Assembly (NCBI GenBank): GCA_023423285.1
Contig: JAFAFV010000194.1
Coordinates: 1-7,513, forward strand
Length of the DNA stretch: 7,513 nucleotides
Source: Bacteroidota bacterium
Lineage (GTDB): Bacteria; Bacteroidota; Bacteroidia; Chitinophagales; Chitinophagaceae
Direction of reading: 5' to 3'
Position 1 is the stretch's first letter. Each line of letters opens with the position of its first letter. Shown here piece by piece: positions 1-5,093 of the stretch. A program made the translations under genes and the position numbers. The notes under the pieces were generated by a model. It was not told where the DNA came from and made no database searches. It worked only from the letters and a program-made list of their open reading frames with translations.

Positions 1-2
1 TA

Positions 3-1052
3 TTAAACGATAAAATAAAATTATTTAATGAAGAACAAAAGATAGACTGGGCCACTGCCGAACTGCTTGCTTTTGGTTCCATCCAGTTAGAAGGAGCTGA
101 TGTGCGCTTAAGCGGCCAGGATGTTGGGCGTGGCACTTTTAGTTCGCGCCATTGTATTTTACGCGATGAGATTACGCATAAAAGCCACAACCGCCTGGCG
201 CATATTCCGGGGGCAGAAGGTAAGATAAGAATTTACAATTCTTTGCTGAGCGAAAACGCGGTACTTGGTTTTGAATATGGCTTTGCCCTTGCCACGCCAA
301 ACGCGCTGGTATTATGGGAGGCCCAGTTTGGCGACTTTGTAAATGGCGCTCAAAGCATCATTGATCAGTTTATCATCAGCGCTGAGCAAAAATGGAACCG
401 CATGAACGGCCTTGTAATGTTGTTGCCGCACGGCTATGAAGGTCAGGGGCCCGAACACAGCAGCGGGAGGATGGAAAGGTTTCTTATCTCTTGTGCCGAG
501 TTGAATATTGTGGTGACCAATATTACAACTGCCGCCAATTATTTTCATGTTTTACGCAGGCAACTTGCATGGCCGTTTAGAAAACCCTTGATCAATTTTT
601 CGCCAAAAGCCAATTTACGCCATCCCGGCAGTTATTCAGTAAAAGATGAATTTTTAACGGGCGGTTTTAAAGAACTGATTGATGACGATTTTATCAGCGA
701 TGCCGCTTCTGTAAAAAAAGTATTATTCTGCAGCGGTAAAGTGTATTTTGACCTGGCAGACAGGCAAAAGAAGGAAAACAAAACAGACGTAGCTATTGTA
801 AGACTGGAGCAATTATACCCCATTCCATCTAAACAACTGGATGCTTTGTATTCCAAATACAAAAATGCAGTGTGGTACTGGGTGCAGGAAGAGCCGTTGA
901 ATATGGGTGCTGCTTCATTCCTACAGATGAATTTAAAGAACATCAATTACGGCATCATCAGCCGTAAGGCAAGTGCTTCTACCGCATCTGGTTTTACACG
1001 CGTACACAAAGCCGAGCAGGAAGAGATCATTCATACGGCTTTCTCTATTTAA
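3..1052 (+). CDS. sucA: 2-oxoglutarate dehydrogenase E1 component, C-terminal part (5'-truncated by window edge)
   Basis: This is the thiamine-diphosphate-dependent E1 subunit of the 2-oxoglutarate dehydrogenase complex of the TCA cycle. It decarboxylates 2-oxoglutarate and passes the succinyl group to the lipoyl arm of E2 in the cytosol. The frame is open from the left edge; the GTG at 102 is internal, because the codons before it already encode family sequence (WATAELLAFGS). The visible 349 residues, out of about 900 or more in the family, cover the transketolase-like pyrimidine-binding domain and the C-terminal domain. Diagnostic motifs are RLSGQDVGRGTFSSRH, FEYGFALATPNALVLWEAQF, GDFVNGAQSIIDQF and LLPHGYEGQGPEHSSGR, followed by VAIVRLEQLYPIP and WVQEEPLNMGA near the end. 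The gene ends 42 bases before the stop of a convergent gene, so no sucB (E2) follows it, although the two are often adjacent. Family assignment is very secure. Confidence 0.96.
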   Translation, partial: LNDKIKLFNEEQKIDWATAELLAFGSIQLEGADVRLSGQDVGRGTFSSRHCILRDEITHKSHNRLAHIPGAEGKIRIYNSLLSENAVLGFEYGFALATPNALVLWEAQFGDFVNGAQSIIDQFIISAEQKWNRMNGLVMLLPHGYEGQGPEHSSGRMERFLISCAELNIVVTNITTAANYFHVLRRQLAWPFRKPLINFSPKANLRHPGSYSVKDEFLTGGFKELIDDDFISDAASVKKVLFCSGKVYFDLADRQKKENKTDVAIVRLEQLYPIPSKQLDALYSKYKNAVWYWVQEEPLNMGAASFLQMNLKNINYGIISRKASASTASGFTRVHKAEQEEIIHTAFSI

Positions 1053-1094
1053 AATACTGTTCAGCCTGGTGAGTAAAAGTTCTGTTAGCCTTTG

Positions 1095-1550
1095 CTAAGG
1101 TTGTTTCAGCATGTGAATGTGTTCGATGCCATCCTCATCATACACATCACTGCATGGTTCATAGCCCAAAGACTGATAAAATTTTTTGAGGTAGAGCTGC
1201 GCCCCTATTTTTATAGCATTTCTTCCAAACAACGCGTAACTGTTCTCTGCGCTAAACTCCATCAAATGTTTGCCGATACCTGATGCACGTGCAATTTTCT
1301 TCACCACTACCCTTCCAATTGACTGTTCTCTGTAAGTAACACCTGCAGGCAATAATCTTGTATGGGCAACTAATACATTTCCATGATAACCCATCACATG
1401 GTAGCTCAACTGATCAAGCCCGTCCATATCCTGAAAAATGCATTGCTGCTCCACTACAAAAATCTCAGACCTTAATTGTAAAATGCTATATAGTTCACTT
1501 GCGCTGAGCTGATTGAAATGTTTGCATTGCCAGTTAATGGATGGAGACAT
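1095..1550 (-). CDS. elaA: GNAT family N-acetyltransferase, ElaA type
   Basis: A cytosolic acetyltransferase of the GNAT fold that would move acetyl from acetyl-CoA to an unknown amine; ElaA substrates are not well defined. Counting from the chosen start, it shows the ElaA N-terminal signature (NWQCKHFNQLSASELY, LQLRSEIFVVEQQC, then FQDMDGLD), the core strand GRVVV near residues 79-83, the acetyl-CoA loop RASGIG (R/Q-x-x-G-x-G) near 88-93, and the ElaA C-terminal block LKKFYQSLGYEP...YDEDGIEHIHM. The frame runs back to an ATG at 1625, giving 176 residues. I prefer the ATG at 1550, giving 151 residues. That matches the family length of about 150 and puts the start just before the conserved NWQ; the upstream ATG directly abuts the T tract of a terminator; and a promoter-like sequence lies between the two. 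The gene is convergent with sucA. Confidence 0.9.
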   Translation of the reverse strand: MSPSINWQCKHFNQLSASELYSILQLRSEIFVVEQQCIFQDMDGLDQLSYHVMGYHGNVLVAHTRLLPAGVTYREQSIGRVVVKKIARASGIGKHLMEFSAENSYALFGRNAIKIGAQLYLKKFYQSLGYEPCSDVYDEDGIEHIHMLKQP

Positions 1551-1570
1551 AAAAACAATTTGCGTATGTG

Positions 1571-1600
1571 CGAATGTAAATTGTTTTAAATAGAAATCAA
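1571..1600 (-). promoter_or_regulatory. Candidate Bacteroidota-type promoter for elaA
   Basis: On the minus strand, TTG (1598-1600) is followed after 19 bases by TACATTCG (1571-1578). The latter matches the Bacteroidota -7 consensus TAnnTTTG at five of the six fixed positions. It ends about 20 bases before the ATG at 1550 and lies inside the longer reading frame, which supports the shorter elaA start. The region is AT-rich, so chance matches are possible. Confidence 0.35.
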
Positions 1601-1626
1601 TCGGGGATTGATCCATGTTATTCATT

Positions 1627-1663
1627 AAAAAAACGGGTTGATCAGTTAGAAAACCGCCAACCC
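1627..1663 (-). terminator. Intrinsic terminator downstream of the beta-helix gene
   Basis: Read on the minus strand, GGGTTG and CAACCC form a perfect 6-bp stem around a 17-base loop, followed by G and seven T (1627-1633). It lies 44 bases past the stop of the 1707-2855 gene and directly before the upstream ATG of elaA. The loop is long for a classical terminator, but the stem plus T7 and the position between two genes of the same strand make the call reasonable. Confidence 0.6.
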
Positions 1664-1706
1664 TTTTGTTGCTTGCTATATAAAGAAAGATATTGAGTGC
1701 TCATTA

Positions 1707-2855
1707 TTAATGAACCGCTACATTACCTGCATCTGCCTTGTTCACTTCTTTGTTGGTAAGTTTATTTTTAGCTGAATCTTTAATATCCACTTCGGTATCG
1801 TCTGCCAAATAATGAAGATTGGTCATGGCATCATTGCCATAGCTCACGGCCCCAACCGCCGGCCCCCAGTAAATACTATATAGATCGCCTGTTTTATTAA
1901 TGTTTGCAAAGAGGTTTCCAATGATGGCTACGCCGCGGCAAACAGATTTCAGATCACACCGTATATCGCCTTTTTTATTTCCTTCAAAATAATTACCACT
2001 GATGTTAATACCTCTGGAAGCTTTGAATACAATTGCAGAACCTTCCATGCCTTCTATTAAAGAACTTTGCACAGAGCATCCTGTGGGGTTGGTAAAGTAC
2101 AGACAGTTGCCATCACCATGTTCAGCTATACAACCTATCATTTTAAAATCGTAAACATTTGACATACATCTAAAGAAGTCGCCTTTAAAATTCCTGATAT
2201 TACAATTGGTCAGATAAATTGTTTGCACATATTTAGTGGCATGAAGGAGTTTTATTTTATTAAAAGAACAATTTACAAACTGTATTCTCAAAAATTTGGA
2301 ACTGTCTAATACAAAAGAGGCCAGATCAGGATTGGTACTTCTAAATGTAATATCTCTGAAATTTACCAACTGGCTTACCGGTTTACCATCAAAAGGAATA
2401 GAGCTTGTAAAAATAGGAATGGCTTTATCAGTTACAAACCCGCCACCAGAATTGGAAGACAAAATAAAATACTCATAGTATTTTGATGAGTCAACGAGGC
2501 GATCAATTACCAGTGGCGTTCTAATCATGTGCATGCCATCAACCTCCAGGTTTTTATGATTTTCAACACACCAGGTTATTGCTTTTTGTACAGCTTCAGA
2601 ATCATCTGTTCTACCATCGCCGGCTGCGCCATACCAACTCGTTTTTATCGCTCCTGAATATTCTCTTTTATAAAATTTGTTCTTCCTTTTTTTATAGATT
2701 ACCCCATCCGCCTTTTGATCATTCATATCGCTTCCATCTTCAAACAGCAAAACCTGCCTGTAGTTTACCCCATCTATTACCATTCTTTCAACTTGACCGT
2801 GTACGTTACCACAAATCAGCAAAAAAAATGCAGAAATAAATAGTAGTTTTTGCAT
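1707..2855 (-). CDS. Secreted right-handed parallel beta-helix protein with pectate-lyase-3/GH55-like N-terminus
   Basis: A predicted exported 382-residue protein. Residues 1-20 form a Sec signal peptide (QK, then a hydrophobic LLFISAFFLLIC core, then GNVHGQ). Residues 74-93 carry the motif WYGAAGDGRTDD...AVQKAI, typical of the first turn of pectate-lyase-superfamily beta-helices, GH55 enzymes and phage tailspikes (consensus near GAxGDGxtDDtxAiqxAi). Residues 160-320 then show repeated rungs: NFRDITFRS, IQFVNCSFNK, IYLTNCNIRN, FKMIGCIAEH, INISGNYFEG and VAIIGNLFAN. The fold usually binds or cleaves polysaccharide, but no catalytic residues can be assigned, so a structural or binding role is possible. 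The hydrophilic C-terminal tail (about 350-382, rich in D, K and N) lacks an obvious sorting domain. Three stop codons in a row (TAA TAA TGA) end the frame. It lies downstream of the GH109 gene on the same strand but probably has its own promoter. Fold is secure, activity unknown. Confidence 0.85.
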   Translation of the reverse strand: MQKLLFISAFFLLICGNVHGQVERMVIDGVNYRQVLLFEDGSDMNDQKADGVIYKKRKNKFYKREYSGAIKTSWYGAAGDGRTDDSEAVQKAITWCVENHKNLEVDGMHMIRTPLVIDRLVDSSKYYEYFILSSNSGGGFVTDKAIPIFTSSIPFDGKPVSQLVNFRDITFRSTNPDLASFVLDSSKFLRIQFVNCSFNKIKLLHATKYVQTIYLTNCNIRNFKGDFFRCMSNVYDFKMIGCIAEHGDGNCLYFTNPTGCSVQSSLIEGMEGSAIVFKASRGINISGNYFEGNKKGDIRCDLKSVCRGVAIIGNLFANINKTGDLYSIYWGPAVGAVSYGNDAMTNLHYLADDTEVDIKDSAKNKLTNKEVNKADAGNVAVH

Positions 2856-2884
2856 GTTAAAATTTTCGGATTTATCTAGAAGGC

Positions 2885-2920
2885 CAAACTTACAAAATTC
2901 TATTTATACAATACCAAAAA
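2885..2920 (-). promoter_or_regulatory. Candidate promoter of the beta-helix gene
   Basis: On the minus strand TAAGTTTG (2885-2892) is a perfect match to the Bacteroidota -7 element TAnnTTTG. A TTTTTG that could serve as the -33 element lies 22 bases upstream (2915-2920), and a second TTG lies 16 bases upstream. The box ends 29 bases before the ATG, leaving room for a short leader. No Shine-Dalgarno sequence is visible. Confidence 0.55.
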
Positions 2921-2945
2921 GAGGCTGCAAATTTGCAAACCCCCT
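2916..2945 (-). terminator. Probable intrinsic terminator of the GH109 gene
   Basis: On the minus strand AGGGG pairs with CCTCT (one G-T pair) and, inside it, TGCA pairs with TGCA around an AATT loop; the hairpin runs directly into a T tract. The inner part is the perfect 12-bp palindrome TGCAAATTTGCA (2926-2937). It begins 20 bases after the GH109 stop codon. Its T tract is also the proposed -33 region of the next gene. The stem is interrupted, so moderate confidence; an operator role for the palindrome is the alternative. Confidence 0.45.
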
Positions 2946-2964
2946 AAATAATTTAATAACAGTA

Positions 2965-4410
2965 CTATTTCGCCATGGCATGTTTATAGCCCTGAGTTTT
3001 GTTCCAACCGCCACGGGTAAAATCAGGTATTAACACCGGCGCGCTGCCATTGTCTAATGAAATAGCTGTCAGTTCTGTCAAGCAACTCCATTCCGCCATA
3101 TCATATACATCCATATCCAAAGGCAGCCCGTTGTGAAGGCAGTATGCAAGACGATAGTCCATAATATAGTCCATACCTCCGTGTGCAATGGCGCCCAGTT
3201 TTTTAGCGGTTTCCTGCATTACCAGGTAGAAGGGATGCTTGTATTTATGCATCAGCGTTTGTTTAATTTCATCGTTTACGTAACTATGGCCGTCTAATTT
3301 TTGATATTCAGTACCAGCGATATCGGCAGAAAGCTGAGAGCCTTTGATGGCAAAACCCTGAATAGGATATTTATTAGCAAAGCCTTTGGTGCCTGTTAAC
3401 TGATACATACGGCTGTAAGGCCGTGGCGTCATTACGTTGTGCTGTATCTGTATGGTTTTACCATTTTGTGTTTTGATCATGGTAACGGTATGATCACCGT
3501 TCCTAAACTCTGCGGGGTATTCTCCTTTCAGCTTTTTCCACTCTTCCGGACCGTTGATGGGCCTGGTATCAAAAGCTACCAAATAATTCATTTTATCGCC
3601 GCGGTGAATGTTTAAAGCCTGTGCCACGGGGCCAATGCCGTGCGTGGGGTACACATCTCCACGGTGGTCTTTGTTATACTCCAGCCTCCAGTTATTCCAG
3701 TACGATTTCCAGAAGGCTGACAAGTCGTGAATATAAGCGCCTTCGGCATGAATGATCTCGCCAAACACGCCTTGCTGCGCCATATTTAACGCAGTCATTT
3801 CAAATTCATCATACACACAATTTTCAAGCATCATGCAATGCTTGCGCGTTCTTTCAGAAGTATTGATCAAATCCCAGATATCTTTCATGTTCATGGCAGC
3901 AGGCACTTCAATAGCCACATGCTTGCCTTTTTCCATGGCATACAATGCCATAGGCACGTGGTGCTTCCAGTCTGTAGCAATATACACCAGGTCTATGTCA
4001 TCTCGTTCGCAAAGCGCCTTCCAGGCATCGTCGGTACCTGAGTAGCCCGCAGCACGCGGCGCTTTATTTTTATCAAGAATTTTTTGCGCGGCTTCCACTC
4101 TTTCCGGCCTGAGATCTGCCAGTGCTATTACCTTTGTGTTAGGAATATTTAACCAGCGCTCTACCGCGCCAGGGCCACGCATACCGAGACCAATAAACCC
4201 TACGTGCACTACTGGAATTTTTGGCGCTGCATAATTCAGCATATCCATCTGGCCTGCCGGGCGGGGGGGCGCAGGAACGGCTATAGGCCTAACACCTTTT
4301 TGTGCATAAGATGCCGGAGTAGATGAAGACGTTTGTTTTGAATTTCCGCAACCTGCCAGTATTATCATAGCAATACAAGCGGTAAAAAATAAACCTGAGA
4401 TTTTGTTCAT
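2965..4410 (-). CDS. Glycoside hydrolase family 109 lipoprotein (Gfo/Idh/MocA fold), probable alpha-N-acetylgalactosaminidase
   Basis: A 481-residue protein that would release terminal alpha-linked N-acetylgalactosamine using tightly bound NAD, as described for the GH109 enzyme of Elizabethkingia. Residues 1-20 are a Sec lipoprotein signal with lipobox LAGC (Cys21), followed by a Ser/Thr/Pro-rich linker to about 65. The Rossmann domain starts at VHVGFIGLGMRG, with GxGxxG at 74-79. Then come the acidic turn ALADLRPERV, LCERDDIDLVYIATDWKHH, GKHVAIEVPAA in place of the EKP of ordinary Gfo/Idh dehydrogenases, and HCMMLENCVYD. The GH109-type motif GDVYPTHGIGPVAQ (251-264) holds Tyr254 and His257, the likely catalytic pair by family comparison. 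QHNVMTPRPYSRMYQLTGTKGF, HGGMDYIMDYRLAYCL and the ending PVLIPDFTRGGW also fit GH109. LacI-like sites and a relict reading frame lie upstream. No twin-arginine motif is present. An ordinary exported oxidoreductase is the alternative. Confidence 0.88.
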   Translation of the reverse strand: MNKISGLFFTACIAMIILAGCGNSKQTSSSTPASYAQKGVRPIAVPAPPRPAGQMDMLNYAAPKIPVVHVGFIGLGMRGPGAVERWLNIPNTKVIALADLRPERVEAAQKILDKNKAPRAAGYSGTDDAWKALCERDDIDLVYIATDWKHHVPMALYAMEKGKHVAIEVPAAMNMKDIWDLINTSERTRKHCMMLENCVYDEFEMTALNMAQQGVFGEIIHAEGAYIHDLSAFWKSYWNNWRLEYNKDHRGDVYPTHGIGPVAQALNIHRGDKMNYLVAFDTRPINGPEEWKKLKGEYPAEFRNGDHTVTMIKTQNGKTIQIQHNVMTPRPYSRMYQLTGTKGFANKYPIQGFAIKGSQLSADIAGTEYQKLDGHSYVNDEIKQTLMHKYKHPFYLVMQETAKKLGAIAHGGMDYIMDYRLAYCLHNGLPLDMDVYDMAEWSCLTELTAISLDNGSAPVLIPDFTRGGWNKTQGYKHAMAK

Positions 4411-4417
4411 ATGTGTA

Positions 4418-4423
4418 CCTTTT
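4418..4423 (-). promoter_or_regulatory. Shine-Dalgarno-like ribosome binding site of the GH109 gene
   Basis: AAAAGG on the minus strand lies seven bases before the ATG at 4410. It is one of the few good Shine-Dalgarno-like sequences in this window and supports that start. A weak -7-like TACATTTC (4428-4435) lies just upstream, without a clear -33 element. Confidence 0.4.
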
Positions 4424-4476
4424 ATACGAAATGTAATTATTAATGGCGTTGTCTAAGTTCAGCATAAATCAGCAAA

Positions 4477-4502
4477 CTTGTGCACACAACCGTTTGCACA
4501 AG
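4477..4502. repeat. Inverted repeat CTTGTGCA-N10-TGCACAAG upstream of GH109
   Basis: Two perfect 8-base arms are separated by ten bases, with the near end 66 bases upstream of the GH109 start codon. There is no T tract, so a terminator is unlikely; the position suits a regulator binding site. A second, smaller dyad centred on the CG at 4491-4492 overlaps it. Confidence 0.65.
4487..4500 (+). promoter_or_regulatory. LacI-family operator-like site 1
   Basis: CAACCGTTTGCACA has the central CG and GTTTGC half-site typical of LacI-family operators (for example GCAAACGTTTGC). The same 14-mer with one change recurs inverted at 4783-4796. No LacI regulator gene is in the window, so the assignment rests on motif shape and repetition. 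Confidence 0.45.
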
Positions 4503-4514
4503 ATGTAGGAAGCC

Positions 4515-4643
4515 CTAATCTTCAAGGGTTGTAATATCAATTAATGGTTTTGACAAATTCATGGCTTTAATATCAGCCTTACAGGCATCTGCCATTTCCT
4601 GCGTCATTTTATAATTATACTTTAAACTCATACTTATCCCCAT
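4515..4643 (-). pseudogene. Short reading frame, possible 3' remnant of a lost gene
   Basis: A 42-codon frame begins at ATG 4643, or at ATG 4631, which follows a GGGG with six-base spacing. It ends in ...PLIDITTLED. It is highly charged and helical-looking (TQEMADACKADIKAM) with no recognised domain. It starts six bases after the stop of the orphan signal peptide, in a different frame on the same strand. Together they could be the two ends of one secreted gene joined by deletion and frameshift. It could also be a small expressed protein or chance. Confidence 0.3.
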
Positions 4644-4648
4644 TTAAA

Positions 4649-4726
4649 TTAGTTGGACTTGGTTAAATTTTGAGCATTTACAAAAGAAAATAAAAACAAG
4701 CTGATGGTAAGAAAAGCGAGCCTCAT
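4649..4726 (-). pseudogene. Orphan Sec signal peptide ending in an early stop
   Basis: The 25-codon frame has a basic start (MR), a hydrophobic core (LAFLTISLFLFSF) and a clean cleavage site VNAQ, typical of Bacteroidota exported proteins. It stops seven residues after the NAQ (NLTKSN then TAA). A functional secreted protein would need a mature part, so this is probably the 5' remnant of a degraded gene whose product was exported. A tiny secreted peptide or leader peptide is the alternative. A LacI-like site lies about 57 bases upstream. Confidence 0.45.
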
Positions 4727-4782
4727 AATAAATAATTAAAGCAGGTGAAGTTGCAAAGTACGGCTTTATTACATGAGAATGC

Positions 4783-4796
4783 TGCGCAAACGGTTG
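4783..4796 (-). promoter_or_regulatory. LacI-family operator-like site 2
   Basis: On the minus strand CAACCGTTTGCGCA differs by one base from site 1 at 4487-4500 and lies in opposite orientation. The core GCAACC-GTTTGC is a near palindrome with central CG. It sits upstream of the orphan signal peptide, where an operator for that former gene would be expected. Confidence 0.45.
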
Positions 4797-4808
4797 CCAG
4801 GCTGAAGG

Positions 4809-5090
4809 CTAAAGCATGCTGCTTCTAAGGCTTTTCACTTCTGTCTGCAGATCATTAATTTTTTGCAACAAATGCCTGATCACTTCAAGGCCTTCAAGGT
4901 TTATGTCAAGCTCGTAATGCATGTGCGTGTATTTTTCCAATAGGGATAGCTGCTCATAATCTATTGCATAGGATTGCTCTGTCTGAATAAGATTGATGAG
5001 GCCATGCTCGTTTAAACTCATAATGAATGAGGCTTCAATGCTGTAATGACTGCAACAATCTTCTAATAAAATATATTCCCTGTTTTCCAT
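4809..5090 (-). CDS. cbpM: Chaperone modulator CbpM-like protein (MerR-type HTH fold)
   Basis: A 93-residue partner of the DnaJ-type protein CbpA. In Escherichia coli, CbpM binds the CbpA J domain and blocks its co-chaperone activity; the same role is inferred here. The N-terminal half (YILLEDCCSHYSIEASFIMSLNEHGLI) matches the winged-helix segment shared with MerR regulators. The block YTHMHYELDINLEGLEVIRHLLQKINDLQTEV is the conserved signature of Bacteroidota CbpM and ends in a short coiled-coil-like helix. The ATG is three bases after the cbpA stop, and an AAGG overlaps that stop, so the two genes are almost certainly cotranscribed and perhaps translationally coupled. Length is normal for the family. 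Confidence 0.88.
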   Translation of the reverse strand: MENREYILLEDCCSHYSIEASFIMSLNEHGLINLIQTEQSYAIDYEQLSLLEKYTHMHYELDINLEGLEVIRHLLQKINDLQTEVKSLRSSML

Positions 5091-5093
5091 ACC

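Larger units (their letters stand above)
4411..4808. other. 398-bp stretch without a full-size gene between GH109 and cbpM
   Basis: This stretch contains no long reading frame on either strand. It holds the GH109 ribosome binding site, a LacI-like site inside a larger dyad (4477-4502), a 42-codon reading frame (4515-4643), an orphan signal peptide (4649-4726), and a second LacI-like site (4783-4796) only 12 bases past the cbpM stop. The order, promoter region then signal peptide then short tail then operator then GH109 on one strand, suggests the remains of a former gene upstream of GH109. No clear terminator for cbpM was found. Confidence 0.6.

Noticed and set aside
632..946. Open frame of 104 codons antisense to sucA, and a similar one at 312-548
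   Set aside because: They lie wholly inside the well-supported sucA frame and their translations have no domain-like features.
1085..1098. Hairpin TTAGC-CTTT-GCTAA as terminator between sucA and elaA
   Set aside because: Only five AT-rich pairs, no T tract on either strand, and it overlaps the elaA stop codon.
2579..2839. Plus-strand frame of 86 codons opposite the beta-helix gene (also 2296-2478)
   Set aside because: Antisense shadows of the signal-peptide-bearing gene; low-complexity translation.
3752..4045. Plus-strand frames opposite the GH109 gene (3752-4045 and 3838-4041)
   Set aside because: The minus-strand GH109 sequence is conserved throughout this region; the opposite frames have no recognisable content.
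4411..4808. Riboswitch or structured RNA in the GH109 leader
   Set aside because: The dyad at 4477-4502 is better explained as a protein binding site; no nested conserved-looking helices were seen.
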